Positions 34,007 to 43,859 are shown, counted from the stretch's first letter. The stretch: DNA of 64,000 nt from Emcibacter sp. (GCA_021647465.1 JAKIUQ010000006.1:124001-188000); one strand, 5' to 3'. Notes: generated from the sequence alone by a model not told the origin. Program-made: numbers and translations.

Positions 34007-35761
34007 TTATTTTTCCCCCCCGTCTTTTCTTGCGGGTTGGGAGGGGGACTTTATCTTACTTTGTTGAGATGGCTGCTCAATAAGCTGGCCGCCTTTCAAA
34101 TCATATATTCGATCAGCCAGACGAAGTAATGAGGGCCGATAGCTTACCAAAACGATTGTCGCCGTCCCTTTTAATTGTTCGATCAGTTTTTGTAAGTCAT
34201 CGTCAGATTGTGAATCCAGACCTGAATTGGCTTCGTCAAACAAAATAACGTCCGGTTTGCAGGCAAGTGACCGGGCTATGGTTATTCTTTGGGCAATTCC
34301 GGTTGGAATTTCACCCTGTGCGCCATCGCCGATTATGGTGTCATAACCGTCGGGCATACGGGCCAGAATTCTATTCAGTTCGAGCTTCTCTGCAATTTCC
34401 AATGCGGCATCAACATATTCGTCGCCGCGAAACATGGTCAGATTATCCAAAATTGTGCCGCTAAACATAACGGGACTTTGAGGCAGATAGGCCACGCGTG
34501 AACGCAAGCTGTCCGTAGAAAATGCGGTCGGCGGCAGGTCATTTAACAGTATTTCGCCGGATGTGGGTTTCAGCCCCCCCATAAGCGCCCATAAAAAAGT
34601 TGATTTCCCCGATCCATTACCGCCGCGAATGCCAATGGTATCACCATGATTTAACTTTAAGCTGATATCGCTTAAAATTTCTTTGCCATTTTCGTTATAT
34701 TTGAAAGTGAAATTTTTCATCTCAATGGTTTTGACGGTTTTTACCTCCATGGTGTCTTTTGAGCGCTCAACGGGTGTATCATTGATGTGGCGTAATTTTT
34801 CTTTGGCAATCTGAATATGCTGAAATCTTGTCCATATACCAAGCGCTCTTAGCAAAGGTTGAACTGTCCGGCCGGCGAGCAGAGTGCTGGCGGCAAGCGC
34901 CCCCATCGTAATTTCATTATTGATGACCAGAATGCTGCCGATACTCGCGACGGCAACCATTGTGATTTGTGAAAAAATGCTGCCAACGCCTTGAGACAGG
35001 CCATTTAGAAAAATTGTTTCGTGTGATACTTTGGAGCAATTTTCCATGAGCTTCTCATATCGACGCCCCATAAGATTTTCCATGGCCATGCTCTTAATAG
35101 AATGTATGCCGGACAAGGCCTCGATAATAAAACTATATCTGCGATCTTCCCACAGTGTGTCATTTTTCAGGGTATCTTTCAGGCGCACGCCAAGAATGAA
35201 AGCGACGATGCCCAATATAATCAGCAGAATGACCGGAATAACAAGAAGCGCGCCGCCAATATATCCCAATAGGCCCAGAAATAAAAATACGAATGGCAGG
35301 TCAACCAAGGCCAGTCCAGCCTGACTGGAATAGAAATCCCTCACGGCATCAATTGAAGACATGCGATCCAGATGAACCCCCGGCGCGACCTTCTCTAATG
35401 CCTGTAAATCTGCGCGCAATAATTTTTCTACGGCATTACAGCTCATTTCATGTTCATATTTGGCCCCAACCCATCCAGACAGATAAGACCGCGCGGTTCG
35501 CAGAAAAACATCAATGATGAGCACAATCACCAAGCCGATGACCAGTAGAGACAAAGTCTGAAGAGCAACGTTAGGAATAATTCTGTCGTATACCTGTAAT
35601 AAAACCATTGGTAATGCCAAGGATAAAACATTTATGAATAATGAGGAAATCAGGATGTCAGGCCTCATTATAGGCGTTAGAACAAGTGCGGAGTTTTGGG
35701 AGTCTTTTGATGAAGAATCCTGATCTGAACTTTGGCCCGAAAATACACTGGATGAAGTCAT
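34007..35761 (-). CDS. type I secretion ABC half-transporter without C39 domain, degenerate NBD
   Basis: A 584-residue ABC exporter subunit: membrane domain about 35-325, ATPase domain about 345-584, no C39-like N-terminus. Walker A is intact (GGNGSGKST, 380-388) and Walker B has Glu510. The signature reads IPTGI (485-489) in place of LSGGQ, and the H-loop His is Tyr541. It is first in the operon (this gene, second ABC gene, hlyD), 2 bp before the next gene. The asymmetry suggests a specialised partner in a heterodimer rather than a duplicate. Cargo is inferred to be the divergent RTX protein. Confidence 0.9.
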   Translation of the reverse strand: MTSSSVFSGQSSDQDSSSKDSQNSALVLTPIMRPDILISSLFINVLSLALPMVLLQVYDRIIPNVALQTLSLLVIGLVIVLIIDVFLRTARSYLSGWVGAKYEHEMSCNAVEKLLRADLQALEKVAPGVHLDRMSSIDAVRDFYSSQAGLALVDLPFVFLFLGLLGYIGGALLVIPVILLIILGIVAFILGVRLKDTLKNDTLWEDRRYSFIIEALSGIHSIKSMAMENLMGRRYEKLMENCSKVSHETIFLNGLSQGVGSIFSQITMVAVASIGSILVINNEITMGALAASTLLAGRTVQPLLRALGIWTRFQHIQIAKEKLRHINDTPVERSKDTMEVKTVKTIEMKNFTFKYNENGKEILSDISLKLNHGDTIGIRGGNGSGKSTFLWALMGGLKPTSGEILLNDLPPTAFSTDSLRSRVAYLPQSPVMFSGTILDNLTMFRGDEYVDAALEIAEKLELNRILARMPDGYDTIIGDGAQGEIPTGIAQRITIARSLACKPDVILFDEANSGLDSQSDDDLQKLIEQLKGTATIVLVSYRPSLLRLADRIYDLKGGQLIEQPSQQSKIKSPSQPARKDGGEK

Positions 35762-36124
35762 AATATCGCTTTAAATCTTTTTTTATTTAATTTTGTTTAT
35801 TTGGTTGTCTTATGAAAATATTTACCTAAATTATCATCTCATACCTCTGATACGATGTTTGGGTTGAATAATGGTTAATTTTAAGCTCTGAAATGCGCAT
35901 AGTTCAAATTTTATGAAAATAAAATGTGATTTTTATGATATAACTATCTGAAATTTATATATTTTATGTATATTCCTATATAAAAAGTTAATCTTGGTTA
36001 ACCATATGCCGCAAGAGTTTATTTATTATTTCCTGTTAGAATTTTAATTAAGTTTGGTCTGCAATATTATTTTGCAAGGCCGTTTAGTTAGGCTTTTTTA
36101 TTTTTTTGACCGGAGAATGCGATC
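35762..36124. other. divergent intergenic region between T1SS operon and RTX gene
   Basis: This 363-base AT-rich gap separates the divergent secretion operon and its likely substrate and must hold both promoters. GGAGAATGCG precedes the RTX start as a ribosome site (36113-36117). Runs such as TTATATATTTTATGTATATTCC occur near 35955, but no single -35/-10 pair or operator stands out. No small gene was found. Confidence 0.5.
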
Positions 36125-39100
36125 ATGGCTGATAAAAATCAGAATAATGCAACGGAGAATGATTCTGATATAGAGGTGGACCCAATTACACAGGGTGCGG
36201 ATCGCGTTCAAAAGCAACAAGAAGACGAAGGTCGCCTTGATATTGTTGGCGAGGACGATACGCAGGATACGCAAACCCGGTCAAATATCCACCTTGGCGG
36301 TCGGTCGGATGAAGGCGAAGGCTCAAATGAGGAGGAAGGGGCCGCCTTCCCAACAGCTTCCCTGAACAATATAGAAGGCTCAGGTTCCCCGGTGCAGGAT
36401 AGCATCGATAGTGCCGAAGCGAAATTATCAGGCTTTTTAAGCGAAGAGGAAGCTTCAGATGATGATATATCTGCTCGTGATAATGCCTCTCGTGATAATG
36501 ATAGTAAAAGTTCAGGCACCTCAACATCTGCTCTTGAATTTGAAGCGGTCGCGCAAGCTGGTCCCCTGAATGAAATAGGGGTTCCTGAAAATGGTGAAGG
36601 CGGCCAAACTACGCAAAGTCTTTCACCTGAAGAAAATCAGGTGCAACCACAGATATTAAATGATGAAAATTCTGTAACGGATGAGGTCAATGTAAACCCC
36701 GTTGCCGTTGATGATGTCGGTACGGTGGACGAAAATGAAACTTTGACGTTGAACGTGTTGTCCAATGATACAGACGCTGATAATGACAACTTTTTTATTA
36801 CAGATGTCAGCATAGAAGATGGTCTTGGTGCTGCGGCGCATGATGGTAGGAATATCACGTTTAACCCCGGAAGTGCGTATGATTATCTGGCCGAGGGTGA
36901 GACGGCGAACGTTGAAATCAGTTATGAGATCAGTGACGGCCAGGGCGGGACGGACACGGCAACGGCAACAGTGACGGTGACCGGCAGCAACGACGGGCCT
37001 GTTGCGGCTGCGGATAGTTTTACGGGGACGGAAGACAGCGTGATCACGGGCAATGTCCTGAGTAATGACAGTGATGTTGACGGGGACAGCTTATCTGTTG
37101 TTGCGGAGACGATCACAACGGCGCAGGGCGGCACGGTTGATATTAATGCGGACGGAACATTCAGCTATAATCCGGCGGCGGATTTTAACGGGACGGACAG
37201 TTTTTCTTATACGTTAAGTGATGGCACACTTGTGGATACGGGGTCTGTGAGTCTTGAGGTTTCTGCGGTGAACGATGGCCCTGTTGCGGGCGCGGTTGAT
37301 CTTGGGGCGACGGCAGAAGATACGAGCGTGACTTTCAGCGCGGCGGATTTACTGGCCAACAGTTCGGATGTTGACGGCGACAGTTTGAGCGTGACGGCGG
37401 TGAGTGTTGCGCCGGAGTTTGGCACAGTGTCGGATAATGGCGACGGAAGCTACAGCTTTACCCCGGCTGAAAACTATAACGGCGATGATGTGGCCTTAAG
37501 CTTTGAGGTCAGTGACGGCACAAGCACAGCGTCTGCCACGGCCTCTATTGATGTGACGGCGGTTGCGGATGCGCCAATATTGACAGTTGGGGATAGCGGC
37601 GGAATTCCGGTTACTCTGAAAATATCCGGGGATCATTATGACCCGAATAATGTTGAGGATGTGGGGGCCGGCTCGCCGCAGTTTCAGGTTTTTGTTAACG
37701 GGGAGGCTGTGCTTGTCGATGGAGAAAGCACATTCACCGTTGATGCGGAGCGGGGTGACTGGGAGCTTTTCCGGTTTGAGGTAGAGCCGGGTACGGATAT
37801 TAACAGTGTTGAAGTCAAATTTGTCAATGATGCCTGGGATGGAAAAAACGATAGTGATGGGGATGGTATTATCGGAGAAGACCGTAACCTGATCGTCGAT
37901 AAAATCAATATTGGCGGCGAAGCGGATCAGAATGGTGATTTTGTTGGGGGATACACGCTTGAAGCCGAAGATGCCTATTATGACAAAACCGGCACGGATG
38001 GCAGTGAAACAATGTTTTGGACGGGGACGATGTCCTTTGATACGAGTGATATTGATATGGGGCCTGTGGCGTCTGGCAGCGAAGATACGGCAATTGCCCT
38101 GAATATCAATGCAGAGTTGAGCGATGCGTCTGAATCCCTGAGTATTACTATTTCCGGTGTGCCAGACGGCGCGGTGCTTTCAGCGGGAGAGAATAATGGT
38201 GACGGGAGCTGGAGCCTGACGCCGGATCAACTGGATGGCCTTAACATCACACCGCCTGAAAATTATGCGGGTAGTTTTGACCTGACAGTAAGCGCCACAT
38301 CCACAGACGGCGGGGATAGCGCCGCGACGAGCACCACATTGAGTGTGAGCGTCAGTGCGGTGAACGATGGCCCTGCTGCGGGCGCGGTTGATCTTGGGGC
38401 GACGGCAGAAGATACGAGCGTGACTTTCAGCGCGGCGGATTTACTGGCCAACAGTTCGGATGTTGACGGCGACAGTTTGAGCGTGACAGCGGTGAGTGTT
38501 GCGCCGGAGTTTGGCACAGTGTCGGATAATGGCGACGGAAGCTACAGCTTTACCCCGGCTGAAAACTATAACGGCGATGATGTGACGTTAAGCTTTGAGG
38601 TCTCGGACGGCACAAGCACAGCGTCTGCCACGGCAAGCCTTGATGTGACGGCGGTCAATGACGGTCCTGTAGCGGTTGCGGACGGCCCAACACCTGATAT
38701 TACGGAGGTTCTCACAGGAAAGAATGGTCTATATGATATCTCTGCCGGTGGTGAGGTTACAATAGATGCCAATTATATATCCTCAGATGCAGGCTTTAAT
38801 AATTCACATGGTTATTATATTGCCGACAGTGATGGAAATCCAATTGGCGGGGCAATAATACAGGATAATGTAAAGGACTTTGGCGCGGAAACCATAACTA
38901 TCAATACTGACGACTATCCAGACGGTGTTACATTAGGCTTTTTTATGATCCCAAATGGAGATAATAATAATATTACATTGGCAGATGGCGATCAGGTAAC
39001 ATTTCAGGAAATAGATGGTAATTGGACTGCCATGTCTGACGGAGTTCCTCTGTCCGGAACCTATGTGTCGGCACTTTTCAGTGACCCATTGTTAAATCCA

Positions 39101-40579
39101 GGTGGTGTTGATCAATTAATAGATTCAGCCGGCCCCGGAAATCAGAATTGGGAAGATACCCCTGACGGAGGGGATCTGGCATATGATGATATCAATATGG
39201 ATGTCACGGTAAGTCTCACAAGCAATTCGGCAGGGGGCTCCGACAATTTCACGGGGACGGAAGACGGCGCGATTACGGGCAATGTGCTTGGTAATGACAC
39301 GGATGTTGACGGAGATACATTGTCTGTTGTGGCCGAGACGATCAAAACGGCGAACGGCGGCACGGTTGATATCGCGGCGGACGGGACGTTCAGCTATAAT
39401 CCGGCGGCGGATTTTAACGGTACGGACAGTTTTTCTTACACGTTAAGTGATGGCACACTTGTGGATACGGGGTCTGTGAGTCTTGAGGTTTCTGCGGTGA
39501 ATGACGGGCCGGCGGCACCAATAGACAACAACAATACTGGAAATACTGTGGTAGAAGGTGCTGCTGCAGGAACGGCTGTTGGTATTACGGCCCTATCATC
39601 AGATATTGACGGTGATTCTGTCACATATAGTCTGCTTGATGATGCCGGGGGTTTGTTCGCTATTGATGGTGTTACGGGTGTTGTAACGGTTGCAGATGGG
39701 GCGGTGGTTGATCATGAAACTGCTGCAAACCACAACATCATTATTCAGGCTTCAGACGGTACGGATACATCAACCCAGACTTTTACGATTGATGTGATCG
39801 ACGCAATGGATGCCGTTGGGACGGCGGGTAATGATTTTATCGTTGGCGGCGATGGTGACGACGAGCTTGCGGGTGGCCTTGGCGCGGATTTGATTGAGGG
39901 GGGTCTGGGCAATGACACACTAAATTATAATGCAGATGACACATGGTCCGGAAAATATGCCGCCCTTAATGTGGAGACGGGTGAAAGGGTGTCGTTACGC
40001 GATGACAATCGTTCGAGCGATGTTTTTGATGGTGGTGAGGGCTATGACACGCTTCAGGGTACTGATGGAAATGATGCGTTGTTTCTTGATGACAGCTATA
40101 GCGGTTTTGTCGATGGTGCCCAGGCCCGAATACAGAACATTGAAGAGATTGATATGGGGGCCGGTGATGATATTGTTGATATGACCTCCAATAGCTATAC
40201 TTATGATCAGGGCGTTATTGTAAAGGGCGGGGAAGGAAATGATACGCTCTGGACTTCAACCGGTGATGACACATTAATTGGCGGCACCGGAAATGATTCG
40301 ATGTTTGGGGGGGAAGGCAGCGACATATTCGTTTTTGGCGCCGATGAGGGAAATGACACCGTTGATGGCGGCTCAGGCTGGACGGATACCATTCAGCTAA
40401 ATGATATGGGGGATGATGCTCAAGCGGGCTGGACGTTAACGTTGGATAAGGGATCAACGATTTCTTCTACGGATGAAGATGCAAACGAGATGTTGCTTTC
40501 AGATGATGCATCTGGAACGATTACTTTTGATGATGGCAATATTGTTGAATTTGAAGGAATAGAAAAGATTGTTTGGTAA
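36125..40579 (+). CDS. large cadherin-like/RTX surface protein secreted by type I system
   Basis: A 1484-residue acidic protein without signal peptide, as expected for a type I substrate. Order: acidic low-complexity N-terminus (1-190); VCBS/cadherin-like Ig domains (190-480); a region resembling calcium-dependent xylan-binding modules (about 486-639, VKFVNDAWDG and RNLIVDKINIGG); Ig domains (640-845); a DUF4114-like domain (about 856-1032, FFMIPNG then GGDLAYDDINMDV); Ig and cadherin domains (1039-1232); and RTX nonapeptides (GGDGDDELAGG, 1233-1270; GGTGNDSMFGG, 1355-1425) before a C-terminal secretion tail. Two domain types are near-identical DNA duplicates. It probably acts as an adhesin or matrix protein binding polysaccharide. 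Confidence 0.93.
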   Translation: MADKNQNNATENDSDIEVDPITQGADRVQKQQEDEGRLDIVGEDDTQDTQTRSNIHLGGRSDEGEGSNEEEGAAFPTASLNNIEGSGSPVQDSIDSAEAKLSGFLSEEEASDDDISARDNASRDNDSKSSGTSTSALEFEAVAQAGPLNEIGVPENGEGGQTTQSLSPEENQVQPQILNDENSVTDEVNVNPVAVDDVGTVDENETLTLNVLSNDTDADNDNFFITDVSIEDGLGAAAHDGRNITFNPGSAYDYLAEGETANVEISYEISDGQGGTDTATATVTVTGSNDGPVAAADSFTGTEDSVITGNVLSNDSDVDGDSLSVVAETITTAQGGTVDINADGTFSYNPAADFNGTDSFSYTLSDGTLVDTGSVSLEVSAVNDGPVAGAVDLGATAEDTSVTFSAADLLANSSDVDGDSLSVTAVSVAPEFGTVSDNGDGSYSFTPAENYNGDDVALSFEVSDGTSTASATASIDVTAVADAPILTVGDSGGIPVTLKISGDHYDPNNVEDVGAGSPQFQVFVNGEAVLVDGESTFTVDAERGDWELFRFEVEPGTDINSVEVKFVNDAWDGKNDSDGDGIIGEDRNLIVDKINIGGEADQNGDFVGGYTLEAEDAYYDKTGTDGSETMFWTGTMSFDTSDIDMGPVASGSEDTAIALNINAELSDASESLSITISGVPDGAVLSAGENNGDGSWSLTPDQLDGLNITPPENYAGSFDLTVSATSTDGGDSAATSTTLSVSVSAVNDGPAAGAVDLGATAEDTSVTFSAADLLANSSDVDGDSLSVTAVSVAPEFGTVSDNGDGSYSFTPAENYNGDDVTLSFEVSDGTSTASATASLDVTAVNDGPVAVADGPTPDITEVLTGKNGLYDISAGGEVTIDANYISSDAGFNNSHGYYIADSDGNPIGGAIIQDNVKDFGAETITINTDDYPDGVTLGFFMIPNGDNNNITLADGDQVTFQEIDGNWTAMSDGVPLSGTYVSALFSDPLLNPGGVDQLIDSAGPGNQNWEDTPDGGDLAYDDINMDVTVSLTSNSAGGSDNFTGTEDGAITGNVLGNDTDVDGDTLSVVAETIKTANGGTVDIAADGTFSYNPAADFNGTDSFSYTLSDGTLVDTGSVSLEVSAVNDGPAAPIDNNNTGNTVVEGAAAGTAVGITALSSDIDGDSVTYSLLDDAGGLFAIDGVTGVVTVADGAVVDHETAANHNIIIQASDGTDTSTQTFTIDVIDAMDAVGTAGNDFIVGGDGDDELAGGLGADLIEGGLGNDTLNYNADDTWSGKYAALNVETGERVSLRDDNRSSDVFDGGEGYDTLQGTDGNDALFLDDSYSGFVDGAQARIQNIEEIDMGAGDDIVDMTSNSYTYDQGVIVKGGEGNDTLWTSTGDDTLIGGTGNDSMFGGEGSDIFVFGADEGNDTVDGGSGWTDTIQLNDMGDDAQAGWTLTLDKGSTISSTDEDANEMLLSDDASGTITFDDGNIVEFEGIEKIVW
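37022..37277 (+). repeat. internal repeat B, copy 1
   Basis: A 256-base VCBS-type domain repeat (GTEDSVITGNVLSNDSD...). It recurs at 39251-39506, 2229 bases away, with moderate divergence in the first half and near identity over the last 100 bases. Confidence 0.85.
37265..37563 (+). repeat. internal repeat A, copy 1
   Basis: A 299-base segment coding one cadherin-like domain. It recurs 1092 bases downstream (38357-38655) with about a dozen base differences by eye, most of them in the last 70 bases. The distance is a whole number of codons. Confidence 0.9.
38357..38655 (+). repeat. internal repeat A, copy 2
   Basis: Second copy of the 299-base domain repeat. The first 230 bases show only about two differences from copy 1, pointing to recent duplication or gene conversion. 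Confidence 0.9.
39251..39506 (+). repeat. internal repeat B, copy 2
   Basis: Second copy of the VCBS-type repeat. It precedes the cadherin domain, whereas copy 1 directly precedes repeat A copy 1. Confidence 0.85.
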
Positions 40580-40689
40580 CGCCTCAAAAATAGATAGTTT
40601 TTTGTTGTTTTAAATAAAAATCGATGTTTTTGACTTTAATGTTATCTGTGTTAACATCCGTTAATTTTATTAATTAAAGAGCATCTTTT

Positions 40690-43014
40690 GTGTCGAATAA
40701 TCCTTCAAATAATCCTGTAGTATCATATGGGAATTTTGTTGTCCGGCGGCCATGGCTGGTGTTGTTTCTTTCTCTGACCGTGGTTTTGCTGTCAGCATAT
40801 GGCGCGAAAAATATTTATTTCTCCAGTGATTACAGGGCGTTTTTTGGTCCTGATAACCCGCAGCTTGCGGCGCAGGATGAATTGGAAAATACCTATACCA
40901 AGATGGATATGGTTTCTGTCATCCTGAAACCATTAAATGGGGATATCTATAACAAAGAATTTCTTGGATTGTTATATAGTCTTACGGAAAAATCATGGCA
41001 GGTGCCTTATGCGATCCGCGTGGATTCTTTATCCAATTACCAACATACAAGGTCTGAAGAAGATGACATGATCGTCGAAGATCTTGTGGAGGATCCGGAA
41101 AGTCTGGACCAACAGCAGCTCGACCTTATTCGCAAAGTGTCATTATCGGAACCCGCATTGATTAATCGGCTTGTTTCAGCAGATGGCAGAACGACGCAGA
41201 TTATCATTACGATTGAGACGCCAAACAGCCATAAAAGCACATTAAATAAAATCGTCTCGCATGTTCGGGCAATAGCAGAGGATGCGCGGGTAAAAAATCC
41301 GGATATCCATATAGCCTTGAGCGGAAATGTCATGTTGTCCAATGCATTTTCGGAATCTGCCCAGCATGATATGACAACATTATTTCCCCTTATGTACGGT
41401 TTGATCGCGCTGACTATTCTTTTGTTTATTCGGTCATTCACGGGCATGATCAGTACGATGGTTGTGGTCGTTCTTTCTGTGGCTTCGGCTATTGGGGTTG
41501 CCGGGCATATTGGCTGGGGTTTGAACAGCGTATCGGTTAATTCCTTTGTTGTCATACTGACCATATCAGTCGCAGATTGCATACATTTGCTGGTGACCTA
41601 TTTTGGGGAAATACGTAAAGGTGCGGACAGAAAAAAAGCCACAGTCGAAAGTCTGCGCATTAATTTTCAACCCGTTTTCCTCACATCTTTAACGACGGTT
41701 ATCGGGTTTTTAAGCCTTAATTTTAATGACAGCCCGCCTTTTCGGGAGTTTGGTAATATTGCGGCCATGGGTGTGGTTGCCGCTTTTTTTCTTTCCATTA
41801 CGATGCTGCCGGCATTAATGACGATTATCCCGATGAGGCTAAGAAACCACAAGTCATATGAAGGCAGTTTTATGTCGCGTTATGTTGAATGGGTTGTGCA
41901 TCACAAGAAAGTCATACTTATTGGTTCGCTGGCCGTTGTCGTGACATCGGCGGCCATGCTACCCAAACTTGTCTATAATGATCAGTTTGTTGATTTTTTC
42001 AGCACGAATGTTCAGTTTCGGCAGGATACGGATTTTCTTATGGATAATTTGACGGGCACCTATACCATGGAATTCTCGATGCCTTCGGGCGAGGATGGCG
42101 GCATTGCCAACCCCGCGTATTTGGCAAAGCTGGAGGATTTTGCGAATTGGCTGCGCCTTCAACCAGAAGTGCGGCATATACTGTCTTTTACCGATGTTAT
42201 GAAAAGACTGAATCAGAATTTGAATGGGGATGACCCTGAATTTTACCGTTTGCCGGATAATCGCCAATTGGCGGCGCAATATCTATTACTTTATGAAATG
42301 TCTCTGCCCGTGGGCCTTGACCTGAATAACCAGATTGATATCAGAAAGTCTGCCACGCGCCTGACGGCCATATTGGACAATATCAATACGGGCGCCATGA
42401 AAGACCTGAAATACCGTTCAGAAAACTGGCTCAAGGAAAACGCACCGCCCGAAATGCAGCCGCGTGGGGCCACGAGCGTTAATCTGATTTTCGCCTTTCT
42501 GACCAAACGAACCTTTGACAGTATGTTTTGGGGAACAGGCTTTGCTTTTCTGTTGATTTCGGCTTGCCTTGTGATTGCCCTGCGTAATATTAAACTGGGT
42601 ATTGTAAGCCTTGTCCCCAATATTATGCCTGTCATTGTTGCTTTTGGGTTATGGGCGATTATTAACGGCGAACTTGGGATGTTTGCCGCAAGTGTGACGG
42701 CAACAGCGCTGGGTTTGATTGTCGACTGCACCGTGCATTTTCTAAGTAAATATCAGCGCGGAAAACGCGAAAAAAACCTTCAGGCTGAAGATGCAATACG
42801 CTATGCTTTTTCAATGGTTGGAATGGCTTTATGGGTATCTTCGCTGGTATTAATCGTGGGTTTCAGCTCGCTTATGCTTTCGGATTTCACCATGAATTCA
42901 AAAATGGGGGCCATGACGGCGATGATAATTGCTGTGGCTCTGATCATCGATTTTCTGTTATTGCCGGTTATTTTGTTATATGTTGATAAAAAGAAAGAAC
43001 CCTCGAATGTATAA
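40690..43014 (+). CDS. RND/MMPL family transporter (HpnN-like)
   Basis: A 774-residue inner-membrane protein with two repeats, each of one helix, a large periplasmic loop and five helices. Proton-relay-like aspartates occur in TM4 (Asp296, SVADCIHLL) and TM10 (Asp679, IVDCTVHFL), as in hopanoid/lipid-exporting RND proteins. It starts at GTG 40690 after AAAGAG. It overlaps the next gene, encoding a LolA-like protein, by 8 bp. Such pairs, often with an outer-membrane barrel, are thought to move lipids or hydrophobic molecules to the outer membrane. The cargo is unknown. Confidence 0.93.
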   Translation: MSNNPSNNPVVSYGNFVVRRPWLVLFLSLTVVLLSAYGAKNIYFSSDYRAFFGPDNPQLAAQDELENTYTKMDMVSVILKPLNGDIYNKEFLGLLYSLTEKSWQVPYAIRVDSLSNYQHTRSEEDDMIVEDLVEDPESLDQQQLDLIRKVSLSEPALINRLVSADGRTTQIIITIETPNSHKSTLNKIVSHVRAIAEDARVKNPDIHIALSGNVMLSNAFSESAQHDMTTLFPLMYGLIALTILLFIRSFTGMISTMVVVVLSVASAIGVAGHIGWGLNSVSVNSFVVILTISVADCIHLLVTYFGEIRKGADRKKATVESLRINFQPVFLTSLTTVIGFLSLNFNDSPPFREFGNIAAMGVVAAFFLSITMLPALMTIIPMRLRNHKSYEGSFMSRYVEWVVHHKKVILIGSLAVVVTSAAMLPKLVYNDQFVDFFSTNVQFRQDTDFLMDNLTGTYTMEFSMPSGEDGGIANPAYLAKLEDFANWLRLQPEVRHILSFTDVMKRLNQNLNGDDPEFYRLPDNRQLAAQYLLLYEMSLPVGLDLNNQIDIRKSATRLTAILDNINTGAMKDLKYRSENWLKENAPPEMQPRGATSVNLIFAFLTKRTFDSMFWGTGFAFLLISACLVIALRNIKLGIVSLVPNIMPVIVAFGLWAIINGELGMFAASVTATALGLIVDCTVHFLSKYQRGKREKNLQAEDAIRYAFSMVGMALWVSSLVLIVGFSSLMLSDFTMNSKMGAMTAMIIAVALIIDFLLLPVILLYVDKKKEPSNV

Positions 43015-43828
43015 AATGACTAAAAAAATATTTTTTCCGATGTTGGCTTTGACCATGATAGCTCCCTATGGGGTAATGGCTCATGCCAGAGCAGAAACAC
43101 AAACACCCGAAGAAAAGGGGTTTGCCATAGCGGCGGAAATTGACAGAAGGGATGAAGGCTTTCAGGATACCGTTGCTATTCTGGAAATGGTGCTGAGTAA
43201 TCGGCAGGGCGCGAAAAGCCATCGGAAGCTTAAAATAAAGACCTTTGAAATGACAGGGGTTGGCGTGGGCGACAAATCACTGGTCATTTTCGATAGTCCA
43301 AGAGATGTGAAGGGGACGGCTTTCCTCACCCATTCCAAGGTTCTTGAACCTGATGATCAGTGGATTTATCTGCCCGCCCTTGGCCGTATTAAAAGAATAT
43401 CTTCCAGTAATAAATCCGGCCCGTTCATGGGGAGTGAATTTGCCTATGAAGATATGTCATCTCGGGAAGTCGGAAAATATCACTATAAATGGCTTCGGGA
43501 TGAGCCTTGCGGCGAGCTCATGTGTTATGTGATAGAAGCCTATCCGCAATATGCAAAATCCGGATATAGCAAGCTGACATCCTGGATTGATAAGACAGAA
43601 TATAGAACATGGAAAACAGAATTTTATAACCGGCGCGGTGACTTGTTTAAAATTCTTAAGTTCTCAGATTATAAGTTATATCTGGATAAATATTGGCGGC
43701 CACGTGATTTATTTATGGAAAATAAAATAACCGGCAAAAAAACAAGGCTGGTTTGGAGTCGTTTTGATTTTCGGACAAATCTATCCGAAAATGATTTTTC
43801 CAAAAGTCGGTTAAAAACCGCGAGATAA
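43007..43828 (+). CDS. LolA-like outer membrane lipoprotein-sorting protein
   Basis: About 273 residues with a Sec signal (cleavage near AHARAET) and a LolA-like beta fold. Landmarks are FDSPRDVKGTAFLTHSK, DDQWIYLPALGRIKRIS, SGPFMGSEFAYEDM and WLRDEPCGELMCYVIEAYP. This type accompanies MMPL/RND transporters and likely carries hydrophobic cargo through the periplasm. The start at 43007 (MYKMTKK) overlaps the RND gene; ATG 43016 is an alternative. A terminator (43860-43893) follows. Confidence 0.93.
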   Translation: MYKMTKKIFFPMLALTMIAPYGVMAHARAETQTPEEKGFAIAAEIDRRDEGFQDTVAILEMVLSNRQGAKSHRKLKIKTFEMTGVGVGDKSLVIFDSPRDVKGTAFLTHSKVLEPDDQWIYLPALGRIKRISSSNKSGPFMGSEFAYEDMSSREVGKYHYKWLRDEPCGELMCYVIEAYPQYAKSGYSKLTSWIDKTEYRTWKTEFYNRRGDLFKILKFSDYKLYLDKYWRPRDLFMENKITGKKTRLVWSRFDFRTNLSENDFSKSRLKTAR

Positions 43829-43859
43829 TATTTGAAACACCTTGTTTTCTGCGAAATTT

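Noticed and set aside
36186..36858. Long minus-strand open frames inside the RTX gene
   Set aside because: They mirror the GC-rich repeat codons of the plus-strand gene, have no ribosome site and encode low-complexity Ser/Pro-rich protein; they are shadows.
37022..39506. RTX gene repeats as a CRISPR or mobile element
   Set aside because: The repeats are in frame, code for Ig-like domains and lack regular spacers or terminal inverted repeats.
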